64,000 bases of DNA from Caldithrix sp. (GTDB lineage Bacteria; Zhuqueibacterota; Zhuqueibacteria; Thermofontimicrobiales; Sulfurfontimicrobiaceae): assembly GCA_020722815.1 (NCBI GenBank), contig DYKB01000016.1:40523-104522 (forward strand), written 5' to 3'. Each line of letters starts with the position of its first letter. Within the stretch, counting starts at the first letter, position 1. Shown piece after piece: positions 27,724-37,325 of the stretch. The notes beneath the pieces were generated by a model. That model searched no databases. It had not been told where the DNA came from and saw only the letters and a list, made by a program, of their open reading frames with translations. The position numbers and the translations under genes are program-made.

Positions 27724-28728
27724 TTATAATCTTTTCAGATTGACATTCCCACCGGATGTACGTAAAATTAACTCCGGGCCGCCGCCATTAATTGGGGACA
27801 CCAGTTTGGTACGACTAATTTCACCCTGAATCGTCACAGGAAAATCGACATAAACTTTTCCGCCACTGGTCGAAGCATCCAGGTTTACCTTTATATTTTC
27901 AGCGATATAGGCATTCACACTGCCGCCAGAAGTCCGCAATGAACAACGTCCTTCGGGTTGTTTGGAAATGGAAGCTGTAATTGAACCACCTGAAGTCGAT
28001 GCATCAATATCACCCATCACTTCTTTTACTTCAACACTGCCCCCACTGGTTTTCGCAACCACATTTCCTTTTGCCTGATCGATTCGAATGGAACCACCTG
28101 ATGTATGGGCATCAACCCGACCATTTACCTGACCTATTGAAATGCTTCCTCCTGAAGTTCGGATATCGGCATCGCCGACACAGCCTTCCAGTGAAATACT
28201 TCCCCCCGACGTTTTGCCGGTGACAGGACCATCAATCTGGCCAAAATGTAAACTGCCACCTGCTGTACGACTTATGACTTTTCCTTCCAGATCGTCGATG
28301 GAGATACTTCCACCAGCAGTGGTCAAATCAACGTTGTATTTTTGGGGGACGAATACCGTATACTTGACAATTAACCGACGACCACTCCCCCCAAAATTAT
28401 CCGAACGCGTTCGAAAACGTGCTTTTACAAAAACATCACTGCCGCTTTGATCAAAATTTATTTCGAAGTCTTCCAGAATTTTTTCAGCCTCGCTATCTGT
28501 AAAAGTATCGGCTTTTTTATAAATTTCAATTTCAACCACTTCTTTATTCCAGCTTTTCACATCGATTGAGCCGCGTTCGGATTCAATCGTCAAGCTTCCG
28601 CCTGATTTTACAGTAAAAACTTTCTTATCGCGATACTCGACGTCAGCGAAAACAATCGTCGTCAATACAAAAACGAAAAGAAAAATCGAATATAGAGTGA
28701 TTTTATATTGGTTGCCAGGATGTTTCAT
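27724..28728 (-). CDS. Exported DUF4097 protein with TSGGS repeats
   Basis: The 334-residue protein has a signal peptide (ITLYSIFLFVFVLTTIVFA) and then a DUF4097-type beta-solenoid. From about residue 130 to 280 a 19-20-residue unit recurs, each with a TSGGS or TAGGS turn followed by a short hydrophobic strand (for example TSGGSIRIDQAKGNVVAK). The last 50 residues carry a related GGPELILRTSGGNVNLKRL end. DUF4097 proteins are common behind sigma/anti-sigma pairs and resemble bactofilin or adhesin-like folds, but their role is not established. It is the last of four minus-strand genes that begin with the ECF sigma factor, and lies 123 bases after its larger relative. Location is probably periplasm or outer surface. 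Confidence 0.85.
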   Translation of the reverse strand: MKHPGNQYKITLYSIFLFVFVLTTIVFADVEYRDKKVFTVKSGGSLTIESERGSIDVKSWNKEVVEIEIYKKADTFTDSEAEKILEDFEINFDQSGSDVFVKARFRTRSDNFGGSGRRLIVKYTVFVPQKYNVDLTTAGGSISIDDLEGKVISRTAGGSLHFGQIDGPVTGKTSGGSISLEGCVGDADIRTSGGSISIGQVNGRVDAHTSGGSIRIDQAKGNVVAKTSGGSVEVKEVMGDIDASTSGGSITASISKQPEGRCSLRTSGGSVNAYIAENIKVNLDASTSGGKVYVDFPVTIQGEISRTKLVSPINGGGPELILRTSGGNVNLKRL

Positions 28729-28851
28729 GATGTCCTCCGCCTTATTTTTTAATTTTTAAGATTAAAATTTACAGCTACTTAAATGATACTGAAATAAGAA
28801 ATAGCAACTCCGTATTATCCAAATTCTCGATAATACGGAATTTGAAAATAT

Positions 28852-30102
28852 TTACTTTTGATGAATACGTATATTCCCACTGGAAGTTTTCAATAAAATT
28901 TGATCGCCGCCACCATTTATTTTACCCTGACCACGAATAATTTTATTTCCATCCTCATCAACCGTATTTTTGGTCAACGGAAAATCGCTGTAAATATCAT
29001 AGCGTTTGAGTTGACTGGAGCGACCAAGATGAATTTCAGCCAGAATGGTTGCCGGAATTTTAGCTGGCAACGTTAAATCGATGTCCCCGCCGCTGGTATG
29101 TAATTGAACGCCATGTGGTCTTGAAAAATCAGTCGTTGTAATTTCTACGTCGATATCACCGCCAGAGGTTTTCGCTTCCAGCGCTCCCTGCACATTTTTC
29201 AGTGTAATTCCGTCGCCTGAAGTGTGTAAATTTACTGATTCTGAAAGTGTATTTCCGTCAATATCACCACCACTGGTATGGGCCTCAATGGTACCTTTTA
29301 AATTTTGAAGCTGAATGTCGCCCCCGGATGTATGGAATGCTAAATTCCCATTGCAGTTTTCCGCTTCAATATCGCCACCAGATGTTTTTGCTAAAAGTGT
29401 TCCCGTAACATTTCTGACATCAATCGATCCACCAGAAGTTTTTAAATCGATTTCATTTTTTCCGCCAACAAGTGTGATATCGCCACCAGCGGTTTTCACG
29501 TCAATTGCGCCCGTTAAATCCATCAAATCAACGTCCCCGCCGGAAGTCTTTGCAACGAGATTACCATCAATTTTTTCTAATTTCAGATCACCACCTGAGG
29601 TTGTGGCCGTTACATTTCCGGTTACTTCCAGAATTTGAATGTCCCCTCCGGATGTTTTTAATTCAACCAAACCTTTTATCGCCGTAATTTTCAGATCGCC
29701 ACCACTTGTCTGTAAATTCAAATTAAATTCTCGTGGAACGTTGATTTCAAAATTTCTTTTGATCCAGTTTCTACCTTCAATCCCTTCTACAATAACGTCA
29801 CTGCCAGTTTGTTGATAGCCCGCGAGAATTTTTTCATAGGTTTTTTGCGCTTCTTCCTGTGTATAAACTTCTATTTTTAAGTTTTCAACTATTTTGACTT
29901 GGTTATTATCCCATGATTTAACCGTAATGTCACCGGCGATATTCGAAATTTTTAAATTTCCGCCTGGTTTTACCGAATACTCCTTGTTGATTTGCGTAAC
30001 ATAAGCATCCCCTTCGCGTTGAAATTGCGCTTGTTGCGCTTGAACCAGGGTACTAGTAAAAAGAGTTATGATTAAAATTGCCATCATTATTTTGGTTTGC
30101 AT
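28852..30102 (-). CDS. Exported DUF4097 protein with TSGGD repeats
   Basis: This 416-residue paralogue of the next gene starts at the ATG at 30102, preceded by AAAGGAG and opening a signal peptide (MMAILIITLFTSTLVQAQ); a longer in-frame start at 30162 lies inside the anti-sigma gene. About eleven TSGGD or TAGGD turns recur every 19-20 residues between residues 125 and 335, for example TSGGDVDLMDLTGAIDVK, forming a predicted right-handed beta-solenoid with Asp rather than Ser at the turn. The regular Asp ladder might bind cations, which is speculation. One unit reads TSGDG instead. It starts 5 bases after the anti-sigma stop and is surely in the same operon. Confidence 0.88.
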   Translation of the reverse strand: MQTKIMMAILIITLFTSTLVQAQQAQFQREGDAYVTQINKEYSVKPGGNLKISNIAGDITVKSWDNNQVKIVENLKIEVYTQEEAQKTYEKILAGYQQTGSDVIVEGIEGRNWIKRNFEINVPREFNLNLQTSGGDLKITAIKGLVELKTSGGDIQILEVTGNVTATTSGGDLKLEKIDGNLVAKTSGGDVDLMDLTGAIDVKTAGGDITLVGGKNEIDLKTSGGSIDVRNVTGTLLAKTSGGDIEAENCNGNLAFHTSGGDIQLQNLKGTIEAHTSGGDIDGNTLSESVNLHTSGDGITLKNVQGALEAKTSGGDIDVEITTTDFSRPHGVQLHTSGGDIDLTLPAKIPATILAEIHLGRSSQLKRYDIYSDFPLTKNTVDEDGNKIIRGQGKINGGGDQILLKTSSGNIRIHQK

Positions 30103-30106
30103 TGTA

Positions 30107-31126
30107 TTACTCCTTTCGCATAATTTCATTTGTTTTTTTTGAAGTTGACGGGTGACTTTCATTTTTTGTTAATTGTTCTATGATTCTGCTGGCATGATAA
30201 CGGATGTAACTATTGGTATCCTGCTCGGCAGCCTTTAAAAATTGTTCATATTCAATTGGCTGGATTGAGCTTTCGATCAGTGCCCGAAAAATCGCTATTC
30301 GCAGGGCGGAATTTGAATCCGAAACAAGTATTTTCAAAAAAGTATCTTTTATTGCGTCAGTAAGGGGTAAACTGCTCAAAACTTCGATTACTTGTAATCG
30401 AATCCCTGTATTTTTTTCGAATTTTAACAGGGCAATTAAAGCGTCTATAATTTCATTGTTTAAAGGGACCCCTTTTCTGATGATTCCGTTCAAAGCCTTG
30501 ATAGTATGCAATTTTACACCTGGATTCGTTCCTTCCAATAACGAATGTTCCAGCAGTGGCTGAATCGCGGGATGGGAGAAGTTGCTCTCTAATTTAATAT
30601 CATTGACAGTTTGATAACTGATTTCAATTGTTCCATCCTGAGGATTATATTTAACTTTCTCGATATTGGCCAAACCGGGTAATAATTGCCCCCCTGATAA
30701 TTGAATCGGCTGAGAAGCACCTAAAAGTTGTTGAATAATTTTATCCGCGGAAGGTTGCTTCGGTTTCGATTTTAACAAATCATTAGCAAAAAAACCAATA
30801 AGCACTAAGGCAATGGCAAACGCGAATTGAAAAACAGGGCCCGGATTCAAAAAAGAAAATGGTGACCATTTGGGACGAGAATAATTCGCTACGGAATTCG
30901 CCGTTTGTTGGAAGACGGATTTTCGAAATGTGGTTAATAAGGTATTCGATGGCGAAATTAACGGATTTGCAGGAATTTTTTCTGTCATTAGTTGCATCTG
31001 TTTTAAGGTGGAATGACAGGCCGGGCAAACCATTAAATGAGCTTCGAAATCAGCTTTTTCAACCTCGTTAAGTTCCTCATAAAAATAAAGCACCAGCTTT
31101 TTTTGATATTTTGAACAGGTACTCAT
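30107..31126 (-). CDS. Anti-sigma factor with zinc finger, membrane helix and HEAT repeats
   Basis: The 339-residue protein begins with a zf-HC2 anti-sigma domain (CSKYQKKLVLYFYEEL, then HLMVCPAC with the His-x3-Cys-x2-Cys zinc site at about residues 30-37). A transmembrane helix FQFAFAIALVLIGFFAN lies at about 99-115. The outer part ends in HEAT-like helical repeats from about 200 (IIDALIALLKFEKNTGIRLQ, AIKDTFLKILVSDSNSALR, and YEQFLKAAEQDTNSYIRYH). The zinc finger should hold the ECF sigma encoded just upstream, while the HEAT part may sense a periplasmic partner, perhaps the DUF4097 proteins; that link is inference. It lies 31 bases after the sigma gene. Confidence 0.87.
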   Translation of the reverse strand: MSTCSKYQKKLVLYFYEELNEVEKADFEAHLMVCPACHSTLKQMQLMTEKIPANPLISPSNTLLTTFRKSVFQQTANSVANYSRPKWSPFSFLNPGPVFQFAFAIALVLIGFFANDLLKSKPKQPSADKIIQQLLGASQPIQLSGGQLLPGLANIEKVKYNPQDGTIEISYQTVNDIKLESNFSHPAIQPLLEHSLLEGTNPGVKLHTIKALNGIIRKGVPLNNEIIDALIALLKFEKNTGIRLQVIEVLSSLPLTDAIKDTFLKILVSDSNSALRIAIFRALIESSIQPIEYEQFLKAAEQDTNSYIRYHASRIIEQLTKNESHPSTSKKTNEIMRKE

Positions 31127-31157
31127 GATTAAATTTCCTATAAAGTTGATATTATGA

Positions 31158-31724
31158 CTAAAAATAAGGCTGCAATTCCTTGTTTAACTTTTGAATTGCC
31201 CGAAATAATTGATTTTTAATGGTTCCTTCTGAACAGTTTAGCGTTTCCGCAATTTCTTTTATTTTATATCCCTGAAAATGCTTTAACACGAAAATTGCCC
31301 TTTGTTGGGACGACAACTGTTTCATTGCTGTTTGCACCAGTTGATTCAATTCATGATTGATATATTCATGTTCTGGATTTCCTTGATTTGAAATATCAGC
31401 TAAATTGTTAACGTTTTGCATTTCGTCATCTGGATTAAAAGTAAGCCAACGCTTTATTTGTTTTTTTCGACGCTCATTGAGGCACAGATTAATCGCAATT
31501 CGGGTGAGCCAGGTGCTAAACTCACTTTCAAAGCGAAAGGATTGTATTTTTAAATAGGCTTTGATAAAAGTTTCCTGATAAACATCCTGCGCATCAGCCA
31601 GATTTCCCATAATGCCAAAAATAACCTGTAAAATTTGTTGATCATACCGCGTCACAAGCTGATTAAACGCGGTTGATTGCCCTGCCTGAGCGTTCATTAT
31701 GAGGTTTTTCTCTTCACTATCCAT
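31158..31724 (-). CDS. ECF-type RNA polymerase sigma factor
   Basis: The 188 residues hold the two sigma domains of the ECF group and nothing else. Sigma2 covers about residues 10-95, with AQDVYQETFIKAYLKI and FRFESEFSTWLTRIAINLC for -10 recognition. Sigma4 covers about 128-185, with LSSQQRAIFVLKHFQGYKI and the helix-turn-helix IAETLNCSEGTIKNQLFRA for -35 recognition. It heads a four-gene operon with its anti-sigma and two DUF4097 proteins, so it probably drives its own operon in response to an envelope signal. An inverted repeat directly before the start may regulate its translation or transcription (31731-31774). Confidence 0.93.
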   Translation of the reverse strand: MDSEEKNLIMNAQAGQSTAFNQLVTRYDQQILQVIFGIMGNLADAQDVYQETFIKAYLKIQSFRFESEFSTWLTRIAINLCLNERRKKQIKRWLTFNPDDEMQNVNNLADISNQGNPEHEYINHELNQLVQTAMKQLSSQQRAIFVLKHFQGYKIKEIAETLNCSEGTIKNQLFRAIQKLNKELQPYF

Positions 31725-31730
31725 TTTACT

Positions 31731-31774
31731 CCAACTTTTTGTAAATTAGACAAATTGCTTTACAAAAAGGTTGG
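31731..31774 (-). promoter_or_regulatory. Inverted repeat overlapping the sigma-factor ribosome-binding site
   Basis: Read on the minus strand, CCAACCTTTTTGTAAA is followed by a 13-base loop and TTTACAAAAAGTTGG, a 15-pair stem with one bulge. The second arm ends in TTGG, which runs straight into AGTAAA and the ATG at 31724, so the GGAG ribosome-binding site is half inside the stem. It could be an RNA hairpin that limits translation, or a DNA operator. Confidence 0.55.
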
Positions 31775-31888
31775 CAAAAAAAATGAAAAATTCAACATTT
31801 TTTCCGAGAAAAACAGGTGGGCGATAAAATCCCTGATAGATGTATACCGTTTGATTCTAAAAAATGATTTTAACAATTGAGGTTAGCT

Positions 31889-31965
31889 GGTTCAGGGTTC
31901 ACGGTTAGAGACCTTTGTTTTTCTTGTTTCTTAATGCTAAACCGGAAACTATTGAACCCTGAACC
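31889..31965. repeat. Inverted repeat GGTTCAGGGTTCA
   Basis: GGTTCAGGGTTCA (31889-31901) and its perfect complement (31953-31965) flank 51 bases. Both arms have a further GGTT-type word on the inner side. It belongs to the same word family as the repeat before sbcD and lies in the 302-base gap between the sigma gene and the outer-membrane protein gene. No coding signal was seen there. Confidence 0.6.
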
Positions 31966-32026
31966 GGCGGCGTTATCAATCATTTGAAATATCGGAGGAG
32001 ATTGCAGTCTACAAGCAGATTTAAAT

Positions 32027-33247
32027 TTACTTATTTGGATCGGTTTGATTTTCTTTCTCTTTCTGATCCACTTTTTTTCGTAGTTCTTCCAATTGCAGAT
32101 CGCGCTGGATTCGTTCCTGCCGCATTTTTTCGAGTTGCTTTTTCGCGGCTTCGGCTTTGATTTCCTGAGGTGTCAAAATATGATCCGGTGTATCCTGCGG
32201 TACTGTTTGATTGGTAGAATCGAAATCCGTCGCTGTCATGGTGCTGTCAGAAGTAACCGGATTTTGATTGTTTTTTGAAGACGGTGAAGAAAAAACATCG
32301 GCAAAGGTGAACGAAATACCCGCATGAATTTTCCAGGCCGGAAGGGATGGAACCTGAATTCTCTTGGTTGCGAAATTTTCAGCGTCTGGCATGGGATAAT
32401 CAACCATTACATCCGACATTAGTTTGAGATCGGTACCAAATGTTAAAGTCACCCCGGTATGGATTGGGAAATTAAATCCAGGAGAGAAATAGAAATAACT
32501 GGATCTAGCGTACGCCGTCTGCGGTGGTTTGGAGAAAAAGGAATTCCCGTGTAATTCAAACGTAAAATTTACGGGTTGAATTGGGAAAATAAACGCAGCA
32601 CCAAATAAAAATTCCTGGGTGGATGAGGTAGCGGAAATTTGAACCTGATCCTGATTGGATATGATACTCCCATTGTCGGCATGGAATCGATAGCCCAAAT
32701 TCAGGTGAATATTTAAACCTTCATCGGGCATATAAGCATCCTTCGTATATGAAGCCAGTCCCTGCAAAGTAAATGAAGCCTGATCTGAAGTGTAAGGTTC
32801 AAAAAGGATGTTATGTCGCTTTCCAACAGGCAACCTGGAATCCAGTGCAAAACTAAAATAGAGACTTCGTTGGGGATGGAATGCCAGATATTTCATATTT
32901 AAAATTACATCGTCCGGAACATTATAAGCCCCATCAGTCTCCTGATTAGGTGACTGGATGAGAATCGGATATAAACCGATTTGAAGTTTCGGCGTGATTG
33001 AATAATCGATAGTCAGCCTGTTCGTAAAGTCCTTAAACAGTACCGCATGTTGACCTTGTTTCGGATCGTTTATAATTTCACTTTTCCGAAAATAACTTGA
33101 ATAATTTGCGATCTCCAGGGTTTTGGCTGGTAAATTCCAGGCAGTTTGCGTGTGAAATAAACCGGGTTTCCGGGTCGCATTTCTTGTTTGACTGAATACA
33201 CTTATCGTCAATATTAACAATAAAATAATCACAAAGAATTTTTTCAT
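32027..33247 (-). CDS. Outer-membrane beta-barrel-like protein with charged C-terminal tail
   Basis: I recognise the type but not a named family. The 406 residues start with a signal peptide (MKKFFVIILLLILTISVFSQ). Residues about 35-330 alternate polar and aromatic residues in strand-like runs (LTIDYSITPKLQIGLYPIL, LYFSFALDSRLPVG, FTFELHGNSFF), as in FCB outer-membrane barrels. The last 60 residues switch to a highly charged helix (IKAEAAKKQLEKMRQERIQ) that could reach the periplasm or another protein. It is alone on its strand with 225 bases before the PBP4 gene; no clear terminator was seen there beyond a weak stem near 33345. Confidence 0.65.
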   Translation of the reverse strand: MKKFFVIILLLILTISVFSQTRNATRKPGLFHTQTAWNLPAKTLEIANYSSYFRKSEIINDPKQGQHAVLFKDFTNRLTIDYSITPKLQIGLYPILIQSPNQETDGAYNVPDDVILNMKYLAFHPQRSLYFSFALDSRLPVGKRHNILFEPYTSDQASFTLQGLASYTKDAYMPDEGLNIHLNLGYRFHADNGSIISNQDQVQISATSSTQEFLFGAAFIFPIQPVNFTFELHGNSFFSKPPQTAYARSSYFYFSPGFNFPIHTGVTLTFGTDLKLMSDVMVDYPMPDAENFATKRIQVPSLPAWKIHAGISFTFADVFSSPSSKNNQNPVTSDSTMTATDFDSTNQTVPQDTPDHILTPQEIKAEAAKKQLEKMRQERIQRDLQLEELRKKVDQKEKENQTDPNK

Positions 33248-33472
33248 AAGCCCCTCAATTTGTCTTTTCTATCATCCGTAATTTCCCGAATTTTGACTTT
33301 CATCCAACAAAATTTATGCCACTGGCGTCCACATTATATTTATCGGCACTGGATTGCCAGGTTTTTTCTTTTACCGCCGGGAAAAGAATATGACTTTGTG
33401 ATATCGGGATGAAGGTGTCAGATAAAATAATTTGCCAAACGATTTTAAAAATTTGAATTACTGCCGAAAAAG

Positions 33473-34780
33473 TTAATCGAAGTACGAGATTGGGGTGTTC
33501 GATTCTGAAGAAAGGTTAAATTTGTGTGCAGATTTTTGATAATCATAGACAAATCGGCCTTCGAGTGGAAATTCACGAAAAGGGACAATTCCGCCGGCAC
33601 GATTAATTATATTCTTTACAAAATTATTCTGCCAGCGCTGAAAAGTGAGAACATCGCCGTGGCTGTTAAAAATTCCAAAAACGAGGACGCCATAGGTTTG
33701 CGTGTTGATGAATCCAACCAGCGCGCTAACCCCTTGGTCGGTTTCTACTAATGTACCGGTTTTAGCCAGAATTCCACCCCGATAATCTATTTCCTTAAAC
33801 CGGCGATGAAGTGTTCCCCCATCAATTCCAGCGACGGGCATAATTTGATCTATCGCATAATGATTCTCTTCACACCAGCGATAGAGTTTCCGCAGAATTT
33901 TGATCATGCCGCGCGGGGTAATACGATTGTAATCCAGTCCGGAAGTATGCGTTATAAAAATATCTTCCAGCTCAAGTCCCGCATATCGGACGAGGTAAAG
34001 TGTTAATCCATCGGGACCTCCCAGTAATTCACCCAGTCGTTCGGCGATGGCATTTACGCTAAAGGCATTTTGGTACCAGAGGATGTCGATTAGGGGATCA
34101 GAATGATAACTGACTAATAATTTCCCGCTAACCGTGCCGGAATACACTTCACCATGAATGTAGATACCATTTTGACTGAGTTTTTGTCGGGCAATTTGGA
34201 GCGATTTCTCATAGGAGAACAGGCTGTTTAACGAAAAAGGGCCGTTAATGATTAAATCGCCATTCACATTTCGGATATTGAATTGCTTTAAATCCCGAAT
34301 CAGGTTGATGAGGGCATTGACCCGCAGCGTTGGATCGCCTTCACTATCGAGTATTAAATTTCCGTTTAATGCCTGGCGATCCGGGTCAATTTCGCCATCA
34401 ATATAAAATGAAGTGCGAAAACGATGTTCAGCGCCCCAGCGTTCCAGCGCTGCCAGCGAAAGTGGAATTTTCAGCCCGGAAGCCGGATTATATAAATGAT
34501 CAATATTCAGACTTGCCAATTGGGTTCCGCCATCCAGCGTTTCGATGAGAATCCCTTGATTGGACAGGTTTTCAGATTGATCCAGGATTTGCGCAAGAGA
34601 AGGTACTAATTCCGGACAGGGGATCACTGCTTTAAAATTTGTCTGTGCGGGAATAACGGTTGAATGATTTTCGACCAATGTTGCCGAAAATTCAAAATAA
34701 CTCAGCAGTACAATTAATCCAAAAAGTAAAAATTTGTAGGAATAGATAAATACTCGTAACTGGCGCGATTCTATCTTCAT
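33473..34780 (-). CDS. D-alanyl-D-alanine carboxypeptidase/endopeptidase, PBP4 family
   Basis: The 435-residue protein has the three active-site motifs of the S13 family: NPASGLKIP with the nucleophile Ser and Lys (SxxK) near residue 100, SVNAIAERLG (SxN) near 248, and AKTGTL (KTG) near 345. These enzymes trim or open peptidoglycan cross-links in the periplasm. The start at 34780 (MKIESRQLRVFIYSYKF) opens a signal anchor ending before FSATL; the frame is open to 34900 but that stretch reads as AT-rich non-coding. At 435 residues it is on the short side for the family, with a reduced insert domain between SxxK and SxN. Chain ends without an obvious anchor. Confidence 0.88.
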   Translation of the reverse strand: MKIESRQLRVFIYSYKFLLFGLIVLLSYFEFSATLVENHSTVIPAQTNFKAVIPCPELVPSLAQILDQSENLSNQGILIETLDGGTQLASLNIDHLYNPASGLKIPLSLAALERWGAEHRFRTSFYIDGEIDPDRQALNGNLILDSEGDPTLRVNALINLIRDLKQFNIRNVNGDLIINGPFSLNSLFSYEKSLQIARQKLSQNGIYIHGEVYSGTVSGKLLVSYHSDPLIDILWYQNAFSVNAIAERLGELLGGPDGLTLYLVRYAGLELEDIFITHTSGLDYNRITPRGMIKILRKLYRWCEENHYAIDQIMPVAGIDGGTLHRRFKEIDYRGGILAKTGTLVETDQGVSALVGFINTQTYGVLVFGIFNSHGDVLTFQRWQNNFVKNIINRAGGIVPFREFPLEGRFVYDYQKSAHKFNLSSESNTPISYFD

Positions 34781-35210
34781 GATTCCAGATGTAATTAAGT
34801 TAATATTTTTCAATGCAATAGTCAGTGGGATACGATTAATTCGATCCGGTGCAAAATTTATTGCAAATTTGAATTGAATAAAAATAAAGTTTTTTTTCAA
34901 AAATGCAAGTAAAATCTAAAAAGTTTACAACAAATCGCGGGGCATAGATACAAATTCAATACCTGAAACTCACTTGAATGCAAATGTGAACAAATATTCA
35001 TATTTACTGATTGCACTGTTTTAAAATGAGCGATTTATCTGATTGTTTATCAAAAAGATAACCTTGGAAACAGACAGCCTCAATTTCAGGTTTTGTAAAA
35101 TATTTAACACTATCAATGAACTTTTAAATCGGCCTGGCGTTACTTTACGGTGATTTTATAATAAAAATTTGAAATGCATTTATGATTTAAACCTAAAAAA
35201 ACTGGAAATA
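34781..35210. other. Divergent intergenic region
   Basis: This AT-rich, 430-base stretch lies between the PBP4 gene and the DUF255 gene, which point away from each other, so both promoters must be here. I see no unambiguous -35/-10 pair, no long inverted repeat and no small gene with a ribosome-binding site. Confidence 0.4.
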
Positions 35211-37316
35211 ATGATGAACAATGAACAAATAAATAGAAACCATCTTCAATTTGAAAAAAGTCCATATCTTCTGCAACATGCGAATAATCCAGTACATTGG
35301 TTCCCCTGGTCGGATGATGCCTTTACGTACGCCCGCAAAGAAAATAAACCTGTTTTCCTTTCCATTGGTTACTCAACCTGTCACTGGTGCCATGTGATGG
35401 CACATGAATCATTTGAAGATTCAGAAGTTGCCGATTTATTGAATCGAACATTTATTTGCATTAAGGTTGATCGCGAAGAACGGCCGGATATTGATCATCT
35501 CTACATGACGGTCTGTCAAATGATGACCGGTGGCGGTGGCTGGCCGTTGACCATTATTATGACCCCTGATAAAGAGCCTTTTTTTGCCGGTACGTATTTC
35601 CCAAAAGAGTCGCGTATGGGCCGGCTGGGAATGCTCGATCTGATCCCGCGAATTGATTATCTGTGGAAAAACAGTACTGACGAGATTCAGACGGCAACTC
35701 AGCAGGTATTGGCGGCATTAAAGAAAGAACGCCATCAACAAATAGGCGCCTCAGGTAATGATAATTTAATAATAAAAGCAGCAGAACAGCTTAAAGCCCG
35801 ATTTGATCAAAAATATGGTGGATTTGGTGATGCACCGAAATTTCCCACCCCGCATAATTTGAGGTTTTTACTCCGACATTGGAAACATTCGGGTGATGGT
35901 GAAGCGCTTCAAATGGTGGAGATGACACTTCGGGCGATGCGTCAGGGCGGGATTTATGATCATTTAGGCTTTGGATTCCATCGATACTCGACTGATCAGC
36001 GGTGGTTGGTGCCACATTTCGAGAAGATGCTCTATGATCAAGCGTTGCTGACACTGACTTTTCTGGAAACTTTTCAGGTAACGAAGAATGAATTTTATGC
36101 CAGAACAGCCAGTGAAATTTTAAGCTACATTGCACGTGATATGACCAATTCACAGGGAGGCTTTTTTTCCGCCGAAGACGCGGATAGTGAAGGTGAAGAG
36201 GGGCGGTTCTATCTCTGGTCAATGGATGAGATTCAGGGGATTCTGGATAGTGAAGAATTTCAATTGGCTAAACAGGTTTACAACTTATCTCAAGAAGGTA
36301 ATTTTGATGAACCTGTTTCCGGGGGAAGTGGTGGTTTTAATATTTTGCATCAGAATTATTCGCCGGCTGAATTGGCGGTTTCTTTGAATTTAACTGAAGC
36401 TGAATTACAGGAAAGGCTTGAACGGATGCGAACAAAGCTGTTTTTAGCCCGGGATAAAAGATCTCACCCCCATAAAGATAAAAAAGTATTAACTGACTGG
36501 AATGGTTTGATGATCGCGGCGTTTGCATTTGGTGGCCGTGTTCTGGATGACATGAATCTGATTCAGCTCGCTGAAAAAGCAGGTCATTTTATTTTAAAAA
36601 AATTGCGGACGCCATCCGGAACACTTTTCCACCGATTTAAGGATGACGATGCATCGATTCCAGGTAATCTGGACGATTATGCTTTTCTAATCTGGGGATT
36701 AACGGAACTGTATGAAGCGACCTTTGAACCATTTTATCTAAAAGAAGCAATCGAATTGATGCAAATTCAACTGGACCATTTCTGGGATCAAAAAGCTGGC
36801 GGATTTTTCTTTACTGCCGATGATGCAGAAGCATTGCTTGTTCGTCAGAAGTTAATTTATGATGGTGCGATTCCTTCAGGGAACTCAGTGAGTTTGATGA
36901 ATTTGTTACGATTAAGCCGAATGTCCGGTCGGGTTGAATTTGAAAAATATGCGGAAAAGATGATTCAAATTTTTATGAATGAAATCAAACTGGCGCCGTT
37001 AGCCTATACTGAATTTTTAAATGGTTTATATTTTTCATCCGAACCAACCCAGGAAATTGTTATTACCGGAGATTTAAATTCAACCGATACAAAAGATATG
37101 GTAAAAGTCCTCACCCAAAATTTCCTCCCCAATAAAGTTGTTTTATTTCGGCCGGCCTTTGAAGAGAATCCGCCAATTACAACCCTGGCCGACTTTACCC
37201 GTTTTCATCACCCGATTAATGACCGTGCAACCATATACATTTGTCAGGATTTTCAATGTCAGAAACCAACAAACGATATTCAGGAGATGCAAAAATTACT
37301 TGGAATAGAACATTAA
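35211..37316 (+). CDS. Thioredoxin-fold DUF255 protein (YyaL/SSP411 family)
   Basis: The protein has about 700 residues. It opens with the family signature: [28 protein letters not shown], and a thioredoxin-like CxxC in [20 protein letters not shown] at about residue 55, then [15 protein letters not shown] and [14 protein letters not shown]. The remaining two-thirds is an alpha/alpha toroid as in N-acylglucosamine 2-epimerase or cellulase folds ([55 protein letters not shown]). The family is widespread, but its reaction has not been clearly assigned. The start at 35211 (ATGATG) is preferred over an upstream frame extension that lacks a ribosome-binding site. It ends 9 bases from a convergent gene. 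Confidence 0.9.
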   Translation: MMNNEQINRNHLQFEKSPYLLQHANNPVHWFPWSDDAFTYARKENKPVFLSIGYSTCHWCHVMAHESFEDSEVADLLNRTFICIKVDREERPDIDHLYMTVCQMMTGGGGWPLTIIMTPDKEPFFAGTYFPKESRMGRLGMLDLIPRIDYLWKNSTDEIQTATQQVLAALKKERHQQIGASGNDNLIIKAAEQLKARFDQKYGGFGDAPKFPTPHNLRFLLRHWKHSGDGEALQMVEMTLRAMRQGGIYDHLGFGFHRYSTDQRWLVPHFEKMLYDQALLTLTFLETFQVTKNEFYARTASEILSYIARDMTNSQGGFFSAEDADSEGEEGRFYLWSMDEIQGILDSEEFQLAKQVYNLSQEGNFDEPVSGGSGGFNILHQNYSPAELAVSLNLTEAELQERLERMRTKLFLARDKRSHPHKDKKVLTDWNGLMIAAFAFGGRVLDDMNLIQLAEKAGHFILKKLRTPSGTLFHRFKDDDASIPGNLDDYAFLIWGLTELYEATFEPFYLKEAIELMQIQLDHFWDQKAGGFFFTADDAEALLVRQKLIYDGAIPSGNSVSLMNLLRLSRMSGRVEFEKYAEKMIQIFMNEIKLAPLAYTEFLNGLYFSSEPTQEIVITGDLNSTDTKDMVKVLTQNFLPNKVVLFRPAFEENPPITTLADFTRFHHPINDRATIYICQDFQCQKPTNDIQEMQKLLGIEH

Positions 37317-37325
37317 TTGATTTTT

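Noticed and set aside
28142..28450. Rightward 102-residue repetitive frame
   Set aside because: Antisense shadow of the TSGGS repeats of the smaller DUF4097 gene.
29315..29638. Rightward 107-residue frame with SPPDV repeats
   Set aside because: It is the antisense reading of the TSGGD repeats of the DUF4097 gene; the periodicity comes from the opposite strand and there is no ribosome-binding site.
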